14,126 nucleotides of DNA from Gammaproteobacteria bacterium (GTDB lineage: Bacteria > Pseudomonadota > Gammaproteobacteria > UBA9214), in the NCBI GenBank assembly GCA_029859555.1, contig JAOUCV010000021.1:1-14126 (forward strand), given 5' to 3'. A model generated the notes under the pieces. That model did no database searches. It saw nothing but the letters and a program-made list of their open reading frames with translations, and was not told the DNA's origin. Both the position numbers and the translations under genes were made by a program. Each line of letters opens with the position of its first letter. The stretch's first letter is position 1. This document shows positions 7,007 through 14,019 of the stretch, piece by piece.

Positions 7007-8584
7007 TTGTATCTACATGCAAAACAACGACTTTCTGCGCTAACCAAAGCCGCTGGAGCCGCCCCGCTGAAAGGCGGACTGCTCGGATTGGAGAAAGAAA
7101 GCCTGCGCGTGGCGCCAGACGGCAGCATTGCGCAAACACCCCATCCCGCCGCCCTTGGCTCGGCACTGCTGCATCCGTGGATCACCACGGACTACTCCGA
7201 GGCATTGCTGGAATTCATCACACCCCCCATGGGCAGCGCCACGGCAGCGCTGGACTACCTGCGCGACCTGCAACATTTCGTCTACCTGCAACTTGAGGGG
7301 GAACTGCTATGGTCCTCCAGTATGCCGTGTGTGGTCGCGGGTGGAGACAGTATCCCCATCGCCCGCTACGGCACCTCCAACATCGGCACCATGAAGACCG
7401 TTTACCGGCGCGGGCTTGGCTACCGTTACGGACGCACCATGCAGGTTATTGCCGGGGTGCACTATAACTATTCATTCTCCGAAGATTTCTGGCACGCGTT
7501 TCAGCAAATCGAGCAAGACACCGGCCCCTTGCAGGCGTTTATATCCGAAAAATACTTCGCACTGATCCGCAATTTACAGCGCTTTGGCTGGCTGGTGCCA
7601 TACCTGTTCGGCGCCTCCCCGGCTATCTGCAAGTCATTTCTCGCCGGCAAGCAAACCAGCTTGCAGGAATTCAACGAGAATACCTACTACAGTCCGTACG
7701 GCACCTCGCTGCGCATGTGTGACATCGGCTACCAGAACAGCCTCGAAAACGAGGTGGGCTTCAAGGCCAGCTACGACAACCTTGATACCTATGTCAGCAG
7801 CCTCAGCAAGGCGATCGAGACACCGTCATCACGTTTTGAGGAAATCGGCGTCAAGGTCGATGGCAGTTACCGTCAGTTAAATGCCAACATGCTGCAAATT
7901 GAAAATGAGTATTACAGTTCCGTGCGTCCCAAACAGGTACCGCAAGCCAACGAAAAGCCGACACTGGCATTACGGCGGCGCGGCGTACGCTACGTCGAGT
8001 TACGTTCACTGGATATCAATATTTTTGATCCGCGGGGCATTAGCGAAACCCAGTGCCGTTTTATTGAAACCTTCATGGCCTTTTGCCTGCTGCATGACAG
8101 CCCGGCCATCAGTCCGCAGGAACGCAGCGAGATTGATTACAACCTTGATGCAGTAGCCTACCATGGTCGCGAACCCGGCCTGCAGCTGCAACACAATGGC
8201 GACACACTGCCCCTGCAACAGTGGGCTGGCGAATTATGCAATGCAATGGAAAGTTTTGCCGACAGCTTCGACGACAATACAGCGCACAGCAACTACAGAG
8301 ACGCCCTGCAACAACAACAGGCCGCCGTAGCGGATCCGGAAAAAACGCTCTCGGCACAGGTACTGGCCGGCATGCGCGAACACAAGGAAGGCTATTTCCA
8401 TTATGCCCAGCGCATGTCAAAGCAACATCAACAGTATTTCCTGAACATGAAACATGACGCGGCACAGTTTGAGGACTTCAACCGCAGCGTCAGGGAATCA
8501 CTCGACAAGCAACATGCCATTGAAGCAGAAGAGCATGGCTCCTTTGATGACTTTTTGAAAAATTATTATGCGCAGACGATTTAG
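7007..8584 (+). CDS. gshA: Glutamate-cysteine ligase (gamma-glutamylcysteine synthetase)
   Basis: GshA joins glutamate and cysteine using ATP, the first and usually limiting step of glutathione synthesis in the cytoplasm. The 525 residues align along the whole length of the E. coli-type enzyme (518 aa). Shared elements include GLEKESLRV (27-35), HPAALGSAL..WITTDYSEALLEFITP, SMPC, YGTSN, GVHYNYS, RFGWLVPYLFGASPAIC, LQIENEYY and VRYVELRSLDIN. The start is a TTG at 7007-7009. An in-frame TGA lies at 6956-6958 with no ATG, GTG or TTG between, and AGGA (6996-6999) sits 7 nt before the TTG. The rare start codon may hold translation down. It is divergent from fnr and converges on the unknown membrane gene at 8637. 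Assignment is very sure. Confidence 0.95.
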   Translation: MYLHAKQRLSALTKAAGAAPLKGGLLGLEKESLRVAPDGSIAQTPHPAALGSALLHPWITTDYSEALLEFITPPMGSATAALDYLRDLQHFVYLQLEGELLWSSSMPCVVAGGDSIPIARYGTSNIGTMKTVYRRGLGYRYGRTMQVIAGVHYNYSFSEDFWHAFQQIEQDTGPLQAFISEKYFALIRNLQRFGWLVPYLFGASPAICKSFLAGKQTSLQEFNENTYYSPYGTSLRMCDIGYQNSLENEVGFKASYDNLDTYVSSLSKAIETPSSRFEEIGVKVDGSYRQLNANMLQIENEYYSSVRPKQVPQANEKPTLALRRRGVRYVELRSLDINIFDPRGISETQCRFIETFMAFCLLHDSPAISPQERSEIDYNLDAVAYHGREPGLQLQHNGDTLPLQQWAGELCNAMESFADSFDDNTAHSNYRDALQQQQAAVADPEKTLSAQVLAGMREHKEGYFHYAQRMSKQHQQYFLNMKHDAAQFEDFNRSVRESLDKQHAIEAEEHGSFDDFLKNYYAQTI

Positions 8585-8636
8585 ACAAAACAGCCGGGGC
8601 TGATCGCAGACAGCTGCCCGCACTCACGCCAACCAT

Positions 8637-9257
8637 CTACCCCGCCAGTACAAACCCCACACCGGCCAGGTAAAAGCCGGCCGGATACAACCAGCGTTGC
8701 GGCTTGTCGTGCAGATAGTCCAGCAACAGGGAAAGAATCACGCCCATGACCATGTACAGGGGAACCACCTGCACAGAGGTAAAGTGACGCATATCATCCG
8801 GCAGGTAATAAAAATAAAATGTGCCGTAAAACAACAGGAAGAAACCGTTCGCCAGTATTTCCAGCAGCGGACCATCAAACCCCGAGGCCAGCCCTTTCAG
8901 CCAGCGCGGCCGAATAACGATATCTTTCTCGTGCAGTACAAGGTGCACGAAATAGACGTAATAACCATATACCGGCCAGATAATAAAATTCAGTGCCGAG
9001 GTATAACCCTCGTGAATCGCCCACACCCGGTATTGCCAGAGCGGCTCACCGGTCACGAGGTAATAGAGTTTACCGAGATAGACTTCGCAGACAATCGCTA
9101 CCAGGAAGGCGACTGCCATCGACAGGGACAACTGGTAAACATTGATACGCACCCAGCGGCGCAGCAGTAACGAACCCAGCAGATAAAACAGCAAGGCACC
9201 AAACAGGGCGCCAGACAGCCCCTGCAGGATCAGCACTGCCGCTTGCGGATGCACCAT
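8637..9257 (-). CDS. Unrecognised six-helix integral membrane protein
   Basis: A 206-residue, very hydrophobic protein with about six predicted membrane helices (near residues 7-32, 42-65, 86-109, 131-152, 162-181, 188-204). The last helix runs almost to the C-terminus (GFVLAG). Aromatic residues are abundant in helices 3 and 4 (WPVYGYYVYFVH, FYGTFYFYYLP). Charged residues near or inside membrane segments include Glu58 (VCEVY), His92-Glu93 and Glu133 (GPLLEILAN); these might matter for function. I do not recognise the family. The ATG at 9255-9257 follows directly on the TAG (9258-9260) of the upstream gene, so the two are almost certainly translationally coupled. It converges on gshA with a 52 bp gap that has no strong terminator. 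No enzyme or transporter motif is visible. Confidence 0.75.
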   Translation of the reverse strand: MVHPQAAVLILQGLSGALFGALLFYLLGSLLLRRWVRINVYQLSLSMAVAFLVAIVCEVYLGKLYYLVTGEPLWQYRVWAIHEGYTSALNFIIWPVYGYYVYFVHLVLHEKDIVIRPRWLKGLASGFDGPLLEILANGFFLLFYGTFYFYYLPDDMRHFTSVQVVPLYMVMGVILSLLLDYLHDKPQRWLYPAGFYLAGVGFVLAG

Positions 9258-9620
9258 CTAGATATGGGAAACCAGCTTTGCCCCGGGCACCTGCTCCTGG
9301 ATAGCACTGGCAATTTCGAGACGAAGACCCTGAATCGAGCGGATCGATACCCACAGGAGATTCAGCTTCAGATTGAATTCGGCAAACATCACCACATGAC
9401 TGAAATGCGTCAACACAATATGCATATCCTGAATAGTGTCATCGATAATATGTTTTGGCTTGTCGCGCAGTCCGGGAATCAACATCATGAAATCACATAG
9501 CGGCTTGCCGTGTTCGTCATGCGACGGCGCACGCTTGTGCAGTGGTTCAGCACTGGTATCAAACTTTACAGAAAGTCTTGGCAATGTCATGGATACGCCC
9601 GCTACAACTTCATAACCCAT
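9258..9620 (-). CDS. Small uncharacterised protein coupled to the membrane gene
   Basis: About 120 residues from the ATG at 9618-9620. An in-frame TTG at 9666-9668 would add 16 arginine-rich residues (LRRYRIST...). Neither start has a good ribosome binding site: an AGGAGGG lies 14 nt before the TTG, too far and partly inside a CCCTC-4-GAGGG hairpin. The protein has no signal peptide or membrane helix, looks mixed alpha/beta, and has a hydrophobic central part (MHIVLTHFSHVVMFAEFNLK). I see no known motif and do not recognise it. Its TAG is immediately followed by the ATG of the membrane protein, which suggests equal dosage and perhaps physical partnership. The REP-like pair lies just upstream. 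Coding status is supported mainly by the precise junction and by a complete uninterrupted frame. Confidence 0.6.
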   Translation of the reverse strand: MGYEVVAGVSMTLPRLSVKFDTSAEPLHKRAPSHDEHGKPLCDFMMLIPGLRDKPKHIIDDTIQDMHIVLTHFSHVVMFAEFNLKLNLLWVSIRSIQGLRLEIASAIQEQVPGAKLVSHI

Positions 9621-9726
9621 GATAGTCGAAATCCGGTAACGACGCAGTGGCTTGTCCCGTATAAACAAAATCGCCTGGAAAACCCTCCTGCGAGGGCATC
9701 TCGTGCACGATTGCTATTGCCCGGCT

Positions 9727-9754
9727 GATCGCGGACACGGCCCGCTCCTACAGG
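9727..9754 (-). repeat. REP-like palindromic element, copy 1
   Basis: This 28 bp unit is the reverse complement of copy 2 at 9785-9812 with 26 of 28 bases matching. Read on the minus strand it begins CCTGTAGGAGCGG and ends TCCGCGATC. It has the GTAG head and GC-rich stem typical of REP elements mobilised by RAYT (TnpA-REP) transposases. The stem GCGGAC-3-GCCCGC (9731-9745) has one mismatch. Similar sequences are widespread between genes in gammaproteobacteria such as Pseudomonas. No RAYT gene is in this window. Confidence 0.75.
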
Positions 9755-9784
9755 TATTAAAATAGCCAATAATTGAAACAACCA

Positions 9785-9812
9785 CCTGCAGGAGCGGACC
9801 GTGTCCGCGATC
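9785..9812 (+). repeat. REP-like palindromic element, copy 2
   Basis: This is the partner of copy 1 in opposite orientation, 30 bp away. It contains a perfect hairpin, GCGGAC (9794-9799), loop CGT, GTCCGC (9803-9808), preceded by a GCAG head. The two units form a BIME-like inverted pair that could fold into a long hairpin in RNA. Such a hairpin could act as an mRNA stabiliser, attenuator or partial terminator between the purC/DUF302 unit and the unknown pair downstream. Confidence 0.78.
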
Positions 9813-9830
9813 GATTTTGTATCCGTCCAG

Positions 9831-10220
9831 TCAGGGCTTCAGGGCATCCCGCACGCTTTCCAGCAGAGCGCGCACTTCTCCGGCCAGCTGCTCAACACCC
9901 GGCTTATCGACCAGCCCGAGCACGGCAGCCGGGTCCATAAAGGCAACCGTAATGGAACCATCCTGCTCTTCACGCAACACCACATTACAGGGCAACAGCA
10001 AACCGATGTCAGGATCGGCATTGATTGCCTGGTTGGCCAGCTTCGGATTACAGGCCCCCAGGATGAGGTATGGGCGGCGATCAACGTCGATCTTTTTCTT
10101 CAGTGTCGCCGCCACGTCAATTTCGGTAAGCACGCCAAAACCGACCTTCTGCAACTCCTCTACAACCCGGCTTCTGATGTCGTCGATGTTGCCGGACAGT
10201 GAAATATCAAACCCGTACAT
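9831..10220 (-). CDS. DUF302 family protein
   Basis: A 129-residue cytoplasmic protein that fits DUF302: an N-terminal segment (IDDIRSRVVEELQKVGFGVLTEIDV) followed by YLILGACNPKLANQAI, DIGLLLPCNVVLREEQDG and ITVAFMDPAAVL. The Cys in GACNP and in LLPCN recur in the family, whose biochemical role is unknown. The start is the ATG at 10218-10220, preceded by AGGAGAG about 6 nt away; an in-frame TTG at 10239-10241 would add 7 residues and overlap purC but has no comparable ribosome binding site. Only 17 bp separate it from the purC stop, so the two are probably one transcription unit. A direct link to purine synthesis is not known and may only reflect shared transcription. Confidence 0.85.
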   Translation of the reverse strand: MYGFDISLSGNIDDIRSRVVEELQKVGFGVLTEIDVAATLKKKIDVDRRPYLILGACNPKLANQAINADPDIGLLLPCNVVLREEQDGSITVAFMDPAAVLGLVDKPGVEQLAGEVRALLESVRDALKP

Positions 10221-10237
10221 AATGTCTCTCCTGTGAT

Positions 10238-11122
10238 TCAACCGGTGAGACGCGTCTGCGCCTCACGGTATTTTTCAGCGGTTTTTTCTATCACGTCTGC
10301 CGGCAAAGCAGGTCCTGGAGGGGTCTTGTCCCAGTCCAGTGTTTCCAGATAATCCCGCACAAACTGCTTGTCAAAACTCGCCGGACTGCTTCCCGGCTGA
10401 TAGGATGCCGCCGGCCAGAAGCGCGACGAATCGGGTGTCAGCACTTCATCTATCAATACCAGCCGGTCATCACTATCCAGGCCAAACTCAAACTTGGTGT
10501 CTGCGATAATAATGCCACGCTGCAGCGCATAGGCCGCGCAACTGCTGTAAATTTTCAGGCTGACATCACGTACCTGTTGTGCCAGTGCATCACCCAGCAG
10601 CTTGCGGGTTTTTTCAAAATCAATATTTTCATCATGATCACCGGCGTCTGCCTTGGTTGACGGGGTAAAAACAGCCTCAGGCAATTTGTCTGCCATCTGC
10701 AAACCGGCAGGTAGCTGAATGCCGCACACCTTCCCGGTTTGCTGATAATCCTTCCAGCCGGAACCTATCAGGTAACCGCGCACGATTGCCTCCACCGGCA
10801 GCGCCCTGAGTTTTTTAGTGACAATCGCACGACCCTCGACTTCAGCGCGCTCACGTTGGTCCGGCAATACTTCGGCGAGCGTCAGATCAGTCAGGTGGTT
10901 GGCAATAATATCCTGCGTCCGCCGGAACCAGAAATCAGACACCGCCGTCAGCACCGCGCCCTTGCCCGGTATCGGGTCAGGCAGGACGACATCGAAGGCA
11001 GACAGACGGTCAGTCGTAACCATCAGAAGATAGTCATCACCGACCCCGTAGACATCGCGCACCTTGCCGCGCGCCAGCAGCGGCAGGCTCTTCAGGGTTG
11101 ATTCATAGAGGGTTTCCAGCAT
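10238..11122 (-). CDS. purC: Phosphoribosylaminoimidazole-succinocarboxamide (SAICAR) synthase
   Basis: PurC joins CAIR and aspartate with ATP to form SAICAR, the purine step after PurK and PurE. The 294-residue protein is of the longer type (about 290-306 aa, as in yeast and some proteobacteria), not the 237-aa E. coli type. Motifs are ARGKVRDVY (17-25), [18 protein letters not shown] (38-55), [17 protein letters not shown], a FEFGLD segment and [15 protein letters not shown]. The ATG at 11120-11122 has GGAG about 6 nt upstream. A -10-like TACAAT lies on the minus strand at 11151-11156, giving a short leader. It is divergent from purEK and followed after 17 bp by the DUF302 gene. Assignment is very sure. 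Confidence 0.96.
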   Translation of the reverse strand: MLETLYESTLKSLPLLARGKVRDVYGVGDDYLLMVTTDRLSAFDVVLPDPIPGKGAVLTAVSDFWFRRTQDIIANHLTDLTLAEVLPDQRERAEVEGRAIVTKKLRALPVEAIVRGYLIGSGWKDYQQTGKVCGIQLPAGLQMADKLPEAVFTPSTKADAGDHDENIDFEKTRKLLGDALAQQVRDVSLKIYSSCAAYALQRGIIIADTKFEFGLDSDDRLVLIDEVLTPDSSRFWPAASYQPGSSPASFDKQFVRDYLETLDWDKTPPGPALPADVIEKTAEKYREAQTRLTG

Positions 11123-11399
11123 TCAGGGCTCCGGCACGGGTAAAGCCCGCATTGTACAGCAATAACATCGCACCGGATTCGCTAGCAGCGACACCCGGGC
11201 AGATCATGCCTGATCGCCGACTAACCCGGATCCAGCAAAACCATGGCACTCCAGCTGCAGCAGCCGGGCCGTCCAGGACCAGGATTCCGCCGATGGCAAC
11301 GGCCTGATGATGCCGCACAAAGGCCCGCCAAATAATAGAAAAACGGCAGAATAATGCTAGAATGTACTGCTTCCATTTTCACAACAGCCGAACAGCATC
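11123..11399. promoter_or_regulatory. Divergent purC-purE promoter region
   Basis: This 277 bp gap lies between purC (-) and purE (+). Minus-strand TACAAT (11151-11156) could be the purC -10. The middle is GC-rich and shows a small GATCA-4-TGATC dyad but no gene. An AT-richer part near 11330-11365 holds the purE promoter. I see no PurR box (ACGCAAACGTTTGCGT type) and no purine riboswitch fold, so any purine control here must work in another way. Confidence 0.5.
11355..11363 (+). promoter_or_regulatory. Extended -10 promoter element of purEK
   Basis: TGCTAGAAT combines the TGn extension with TAGAAT, 5 of 6 matches to TATAAT. Transcription would start near 11370, about 30 nt before the purE ATG. 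No good -35 lies 17 bp upstream, which fits an extended -10 promoter. Confidence 0.5.
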
Positions 11400-11897
11400 A
11401 TGAGTGATAAACCTCGCATTGGACTGGTCATGGGCAGCAACAGTGACTGGGATGTCATGCGCCATGCCGCAGATATGCTGGAACAGTTTGGCGTATCTTT
11501 TGAGTCCCGGGTGGTATCCGCCCACCGCACTCCCGGCTTGCTGTTTGAATACGCTGACAGCGCTCGTGAACGCGGCCTGGCCTGCATCATCGCCGGTGCC
11601 GGTGGTGCCGCACACCTGCCCGGTATGCTGGCTGCCAGGACCACCTTGCCGGTGCTTGGCGTGCCGGTGCCGTCGCGCTACCTGAAAGGCATGGACTCGC
11701 TTTTGTCGATTGTGCAGATGCCCAGGGGCGTCCCAGTCGCCACCTTTGCGATTGGCGAGGCAGGATCAGCCAATGCCGCCCTGTATGCCATCGGTATGCT
11801 TGCCATCACAGACGCAAGCCTCGCCACGCAACTTGATCAGTTTCGCAAGGACCAGCAACAGATGGTTCATAACATGGAGCTGCCCCCGCAATCATGA
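11400..11897 (+). CDS. purE: N5-carboxyaminoimidazole ribonucleotide mutase
   Basis: PurE converts N5-CAIR into CAIR in purine biosynthesis and works as an octamer in the cytoplasm. At 165 residues it has normal class I length. It shows [10 protein letters not shown] (8-17), VVSAHRTP (38-45, with the catalytic His42 equivalent to E. coli His45) and [13 protein letters not shown] (64-76), all nucleotide-binding or active-site elements. Later elements are [33 protein letters not shown] and [10 protein letters not shown]. The pairing with purK indicates the bacterial N5-CAIR route rather than direct carboxylation. The ATG at 11400-11402 has no clear Shine-Dalgarno sequence. Its stop overlaps the purK start (ATGA). 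Confidence 0.97.
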   Translation: MSDKPRIGLVMGSNSDWDVMRHAADMLEQFGVSFESRVVSAHRTPGLLFEYADSARERGLACIIAGAGGAAHLPGMLAARTTLPVLGVPVPSRYLKGMDSLLSIVQMPRGVPVATFAIGEAGSANAALYAIGMLAITDASLATQLDQFRKDQQQMVHNMELPPQS

Positions 11898-13027
11898 TTC
11901 TTCCGGATTCCAGCCTCGGTGTACTGGGTGGCGGACAGCTGGGCCGCATGTTCACGCTGGCCGCCCACAGCATGGGTTACCGGGTAGTGGTACTCGACCC
12001 TGACCCGCACAGCCCCGCCGGCCAGATAGCCGAGCAGCATATCAAGGCTGACTACCGTGACCGCGCCGCCCTGCAGATGCTGGGCGATGAGTGCGCCGCC
12101 ATCACCACCGAGTTTGAAAATATACCGGCTGAAAGCGTGGAATTCCTTGAGCAATTCGCCCCGGTAAGGCCCGCGACTGATGCGGTACGCATTGCACAAA
12201 ATCGTATCGAGGAAAAAACCTTTATCCAGCAACAGGGACTGGCAACCGCACCGTTTGCCGCCATCTACGAGGCAGCAGATATTGCAGAGAACATCGCTGC
12301 CCTGCAGCCGCCCCTGTTACTCAAAACAGCTTCCATGGGTTATGACGGCAAGGGTCAGCAGCAGGTCGGCAACGCTGATGAGGCCCGCGCGGCCTTCCTG
12401 CAAATGGGCGGCACCCCCTGCGTGCTGGAGGAAATGCTTGAACTGGAACGCGAGATATCAGTGGTTCTGGTACGTAATATCGATGGACTGACTGCGGTCT
12501 ACCCGGTCGGCGAAAACCGCCATGTAAACGGCATTCTCGAGACCACCATTGTGCCGTGCGCTGCCACGGCCAGCATTACCGACACGGCCATTGAGATGGC
12601 GCGCAAACTTGCCGATGCGATGAATTATTGCGGCGTACTTGCCGTCGAGTTTTTCTGCACCCGGCAGGGCGAACTGCTCATTAATGAAATGGCGCCACGC
12701 CCGCATAACAGCGGTCATTACACCGTCGACGCCTGTGCAACTTCGCAATTTGAACAACAGGTACGCATGATGTGCGGCCTCGCACCCAGTGACACCCGGC
12801 TGCTCTCCGCCGTGGTAATGACCAACCTGATGGGTGATATCTGGAACGACGGTGATCCTGCCTGGCAGCATGTACTGAACCAGCCGGGCGCACACCTGCA
12901 TCTGTACGGCAAGCGCGAGGCACGACCCGGCCGCAAGATGGGACATATCAACTGCCTTGCCGACGATACCGACAAGGCACTGCAAGTCACCGCGAAGATT
13001 CGCGCTGCCTTGAATATAAAGCCGTAG
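11894..13027 (+). CDS. purK: N5-carboxyaminoimidazole ribonucleotide synthetase (ATP-grasp)
   Basis: PurK uses ATP and bicarbonate to turn AIR into N5-CAIR, which PurE then rearranges. The 377-residue protein has the N-terminal [12 protein letters not shown] (8-19), TEFENIP (72-78), and ATP-grasp elements [37 protein letters not shown] and [17 protein letters not shown]. The C-terminal lid region has [16 protein letters not shown]. The ATG at 11894-11896 overlaps the purE TGA (11895-11897) by ATGA. GGAG lies too far upstream to be ideal, so expression probably depends on translational coupling to purE. It is followed by a plausible terminator at 13063-13088. Assignment is very sure. Confidence 0.97.
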   Translation: MILPDSSLGVLGGGQLGRMFTLAAHSMGYRVVVLDPDPHSPAGQIAEQHIKADYRDRAALQMLGDECAAITTEFENIPAESVEFLEQFAPVRPATDAVRIAQNRIEEKTFIQQQGLATAPFAAIYEAADIAENIAALQPPLLLKTASMGYDGKGQQQVGNADEARAAFLQMGGTPCVLEEMLELEREISVVLVRNIDGLTAVYPVGENRHVNGILETTIVPCAATASITDTAIEMARKLADAMNYCGVLAVEFFCTRQGELLINEMAPRPHNSGHYTVDACATSQFEQQVRMMCGLAPSDTRLLSAVVMTNLMGDIWNDGDPAWQHVLNQPGAHLHLYGKREARPGRKMGHINCLADDTDKALQVTAKIRAALNIKP

Positions 13028-13062
13028 AAAAGATTCTCTTTCGGGGTCAGCCGGACAATCGC

Positions 13063-13088
13063 AATCGCGCACGAGATGCTCGATTTTT
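13063..13088 (+). terminator. Putative Rho-independent terminator after purK
   Basis: The arms AATCGCGCA (13063-13071) and TGCTCGATT (13077-13085) pair with one internal mismatch around a 5 nt loop (CGAGA). A T-run follows the stem (T5 at 13084-13088 including its last bases). It sits 36 bp after the purK stop, in the convergent gap with cbbR. The stem is only moderately GC-rich, so efficiency is uncertain. Confidence 0.5.
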
Positions 13089-13107
13089 GTGGCAGCTGCA
13101 AGCAGGC

Positions 13108-14019
13108 TCAGACAAAAGGCAGCTTCAGCACCCGCCTGGACTCTTCCTTTACAAACTTCTGAAAACCCTGCGCTACCAGTGACAGCCGCTTGCCACTGCG
13201 GTGCACGATATACCAGTAACGCATGATCGGCATCTTCGCCACATCCAGTATCACCAGCCGCTGCAGCGCCAGCTCCATCCCCAGCGTGTGCACGGAAACA
13301 ATCCCCAGCCCCAGTCCGGCTTCAACACCTTGCTTGATCGCTTCGTTACTGCTCATTTCCATCGGCGTTGACAGTGCAATCTGGTTTGCACTAAAAAAAC
13401 GTTCTACTGCCGAACGCGTCCCGGAACCCTGTTCACGCACCAGGAAGGTTTCTTCCAGCAGCCGCTGCAGCGGTATGTTTTTCTTTTTTGCCAGCAGATG
13501 ATCCGGCGGTGCAATCACCACCAGCGGATTCTCCAGAAAACGCTCCGCGACCAGTTCCATGTCGTCCGGCGGTTGCCCCATAATCACCAGGTCGTTACGG
13601 TTCTCAACCAGCCCCTGTAGCAGCTGTTCGCGATTGGTAACATCCAGGCTGACAGTGACATCCCCGTGGAGCTGACAAAACGTTGCCAGCAGGCGTGGCG
13701 CAAAATAGTTGGCGGTACTGGCAACGGCAATGGTCAGACGACCTCGCTGCAGCCCCTTCATTTCGTCTACCACCTGTTCCAGCTCTTCAAGCTGTGTGGC
13801 TATGGCGGAAGCGTAGCGGCTGAACTCGCGCCCGGCATCGGTAAGAAAAATCTTTTTGCCCAGCTGCTCAAACAACGGTAGCCCCACGGACTGCTCCAGC
13901 TGCTTGATCTGCATGGACACGGCAGGTTGAGTCAGGTGCAGTTCTTCCGAGGCGCGGGTAAAACTCAGGTTGCGTGCCACCGCTTCAAAAATCTGTAACT
14001 GGCGGAAAGTGATATTCAT
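13108..14019 (-). CDS. cbbR: LysR-type regulator, CbbR-like (Calvin-cycle operon activator)
   Basis: A 303-residue LysR-family DNA-binding regulator. The N-terminal helix-turn-helix (about 1-65) reads FRQLQIFEAVARNLSFTRAS, then ELHLTQPAVSMQIKQLE and GLPLFEQLGKKIFLTDAGRE. This, with the linker LQRGRLTIAVASTANYFAPRLLATF and the DVTNREQLLQGL, DLVIMGQPPDDMEL and PLVVIAPPDHLLA segments, closely resembles CbbR proteins of autotrophic proteobacteria. CbbR activates RuBisCO and Calvin-cycle operons in response to metabolites. The substrate-binding-like domain spans about 92-300. cbbR is normally transcribed away from the operon it controls; here the divergent DNA runs off the window end at 14126. The ATG at 14017-14019 has a G-rich ribosome binding site containing a G9 run. 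Family is certain; CbbR identity is likely. Confidence 0.85.
   Translation of the reverse strand: MNITFRQLQIFEAVARNLSFTRASEELHLTQPAVSMQIKQLEQSVGLPLFEQLGKKIFLTDAGREFSRYASAIATQLEELEQVVDEMKGLQRGRLTIAVASTANYFAPRLLATFCQLHGDVTVSLDVTNREQLLQGLVENRNDLVIMGQPPDDMELVAERFLENPLVVIAPPDHLLAKKKNIPLQRLLEETFLVREQGSGTRSAVERFFSANQIALSTPMEMSSNEAIKQGVEAGLGLGIVSVHTLGMELALQRLVILDVAKMPIMRYWYIVHRSGKRLSLVAQGFQKFVKEESRRVLKLPFV

Noticed and set aside
6955..7296. A 113-codon frame starting at ATG 6955 after a G-rich stretch
   Set aside because: It overlaps gshA in another frame for most of its length, the Shine-Dalgarno is too close to the ATG, and the protein has no recognisable features.
8585..8636. Small dyad CAGCCGGGGCTG after gshA as a terminator
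   Set aside because: The stem is only 4-5 bp and no T-run follows on either strand, so it cannot be supported as a terminator.
9683..9696. CCCTC-4-GAGGG hairpin upstream of the unknown small gene, as a regulatory element
   Set aside because: It contains the AGGAGGG that might be a ribosome binding site, but this is 14 nt from the only nearby start (TTG 9668), so no regulatory reading can be supported.
11098..11318. Open frames on both strands in the purC-purE gap
   Set aside because: Short, overlapping each other and the purC start, with no ribosome binding site or domain; the gap is better explained as a divergent promoter region.
11123..11399. PurR operator or purine riboswitch upstream of purC/purE
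   Set aside because: No sequence close to the PurR consensus and no recognisable purine riboswitch core was found.
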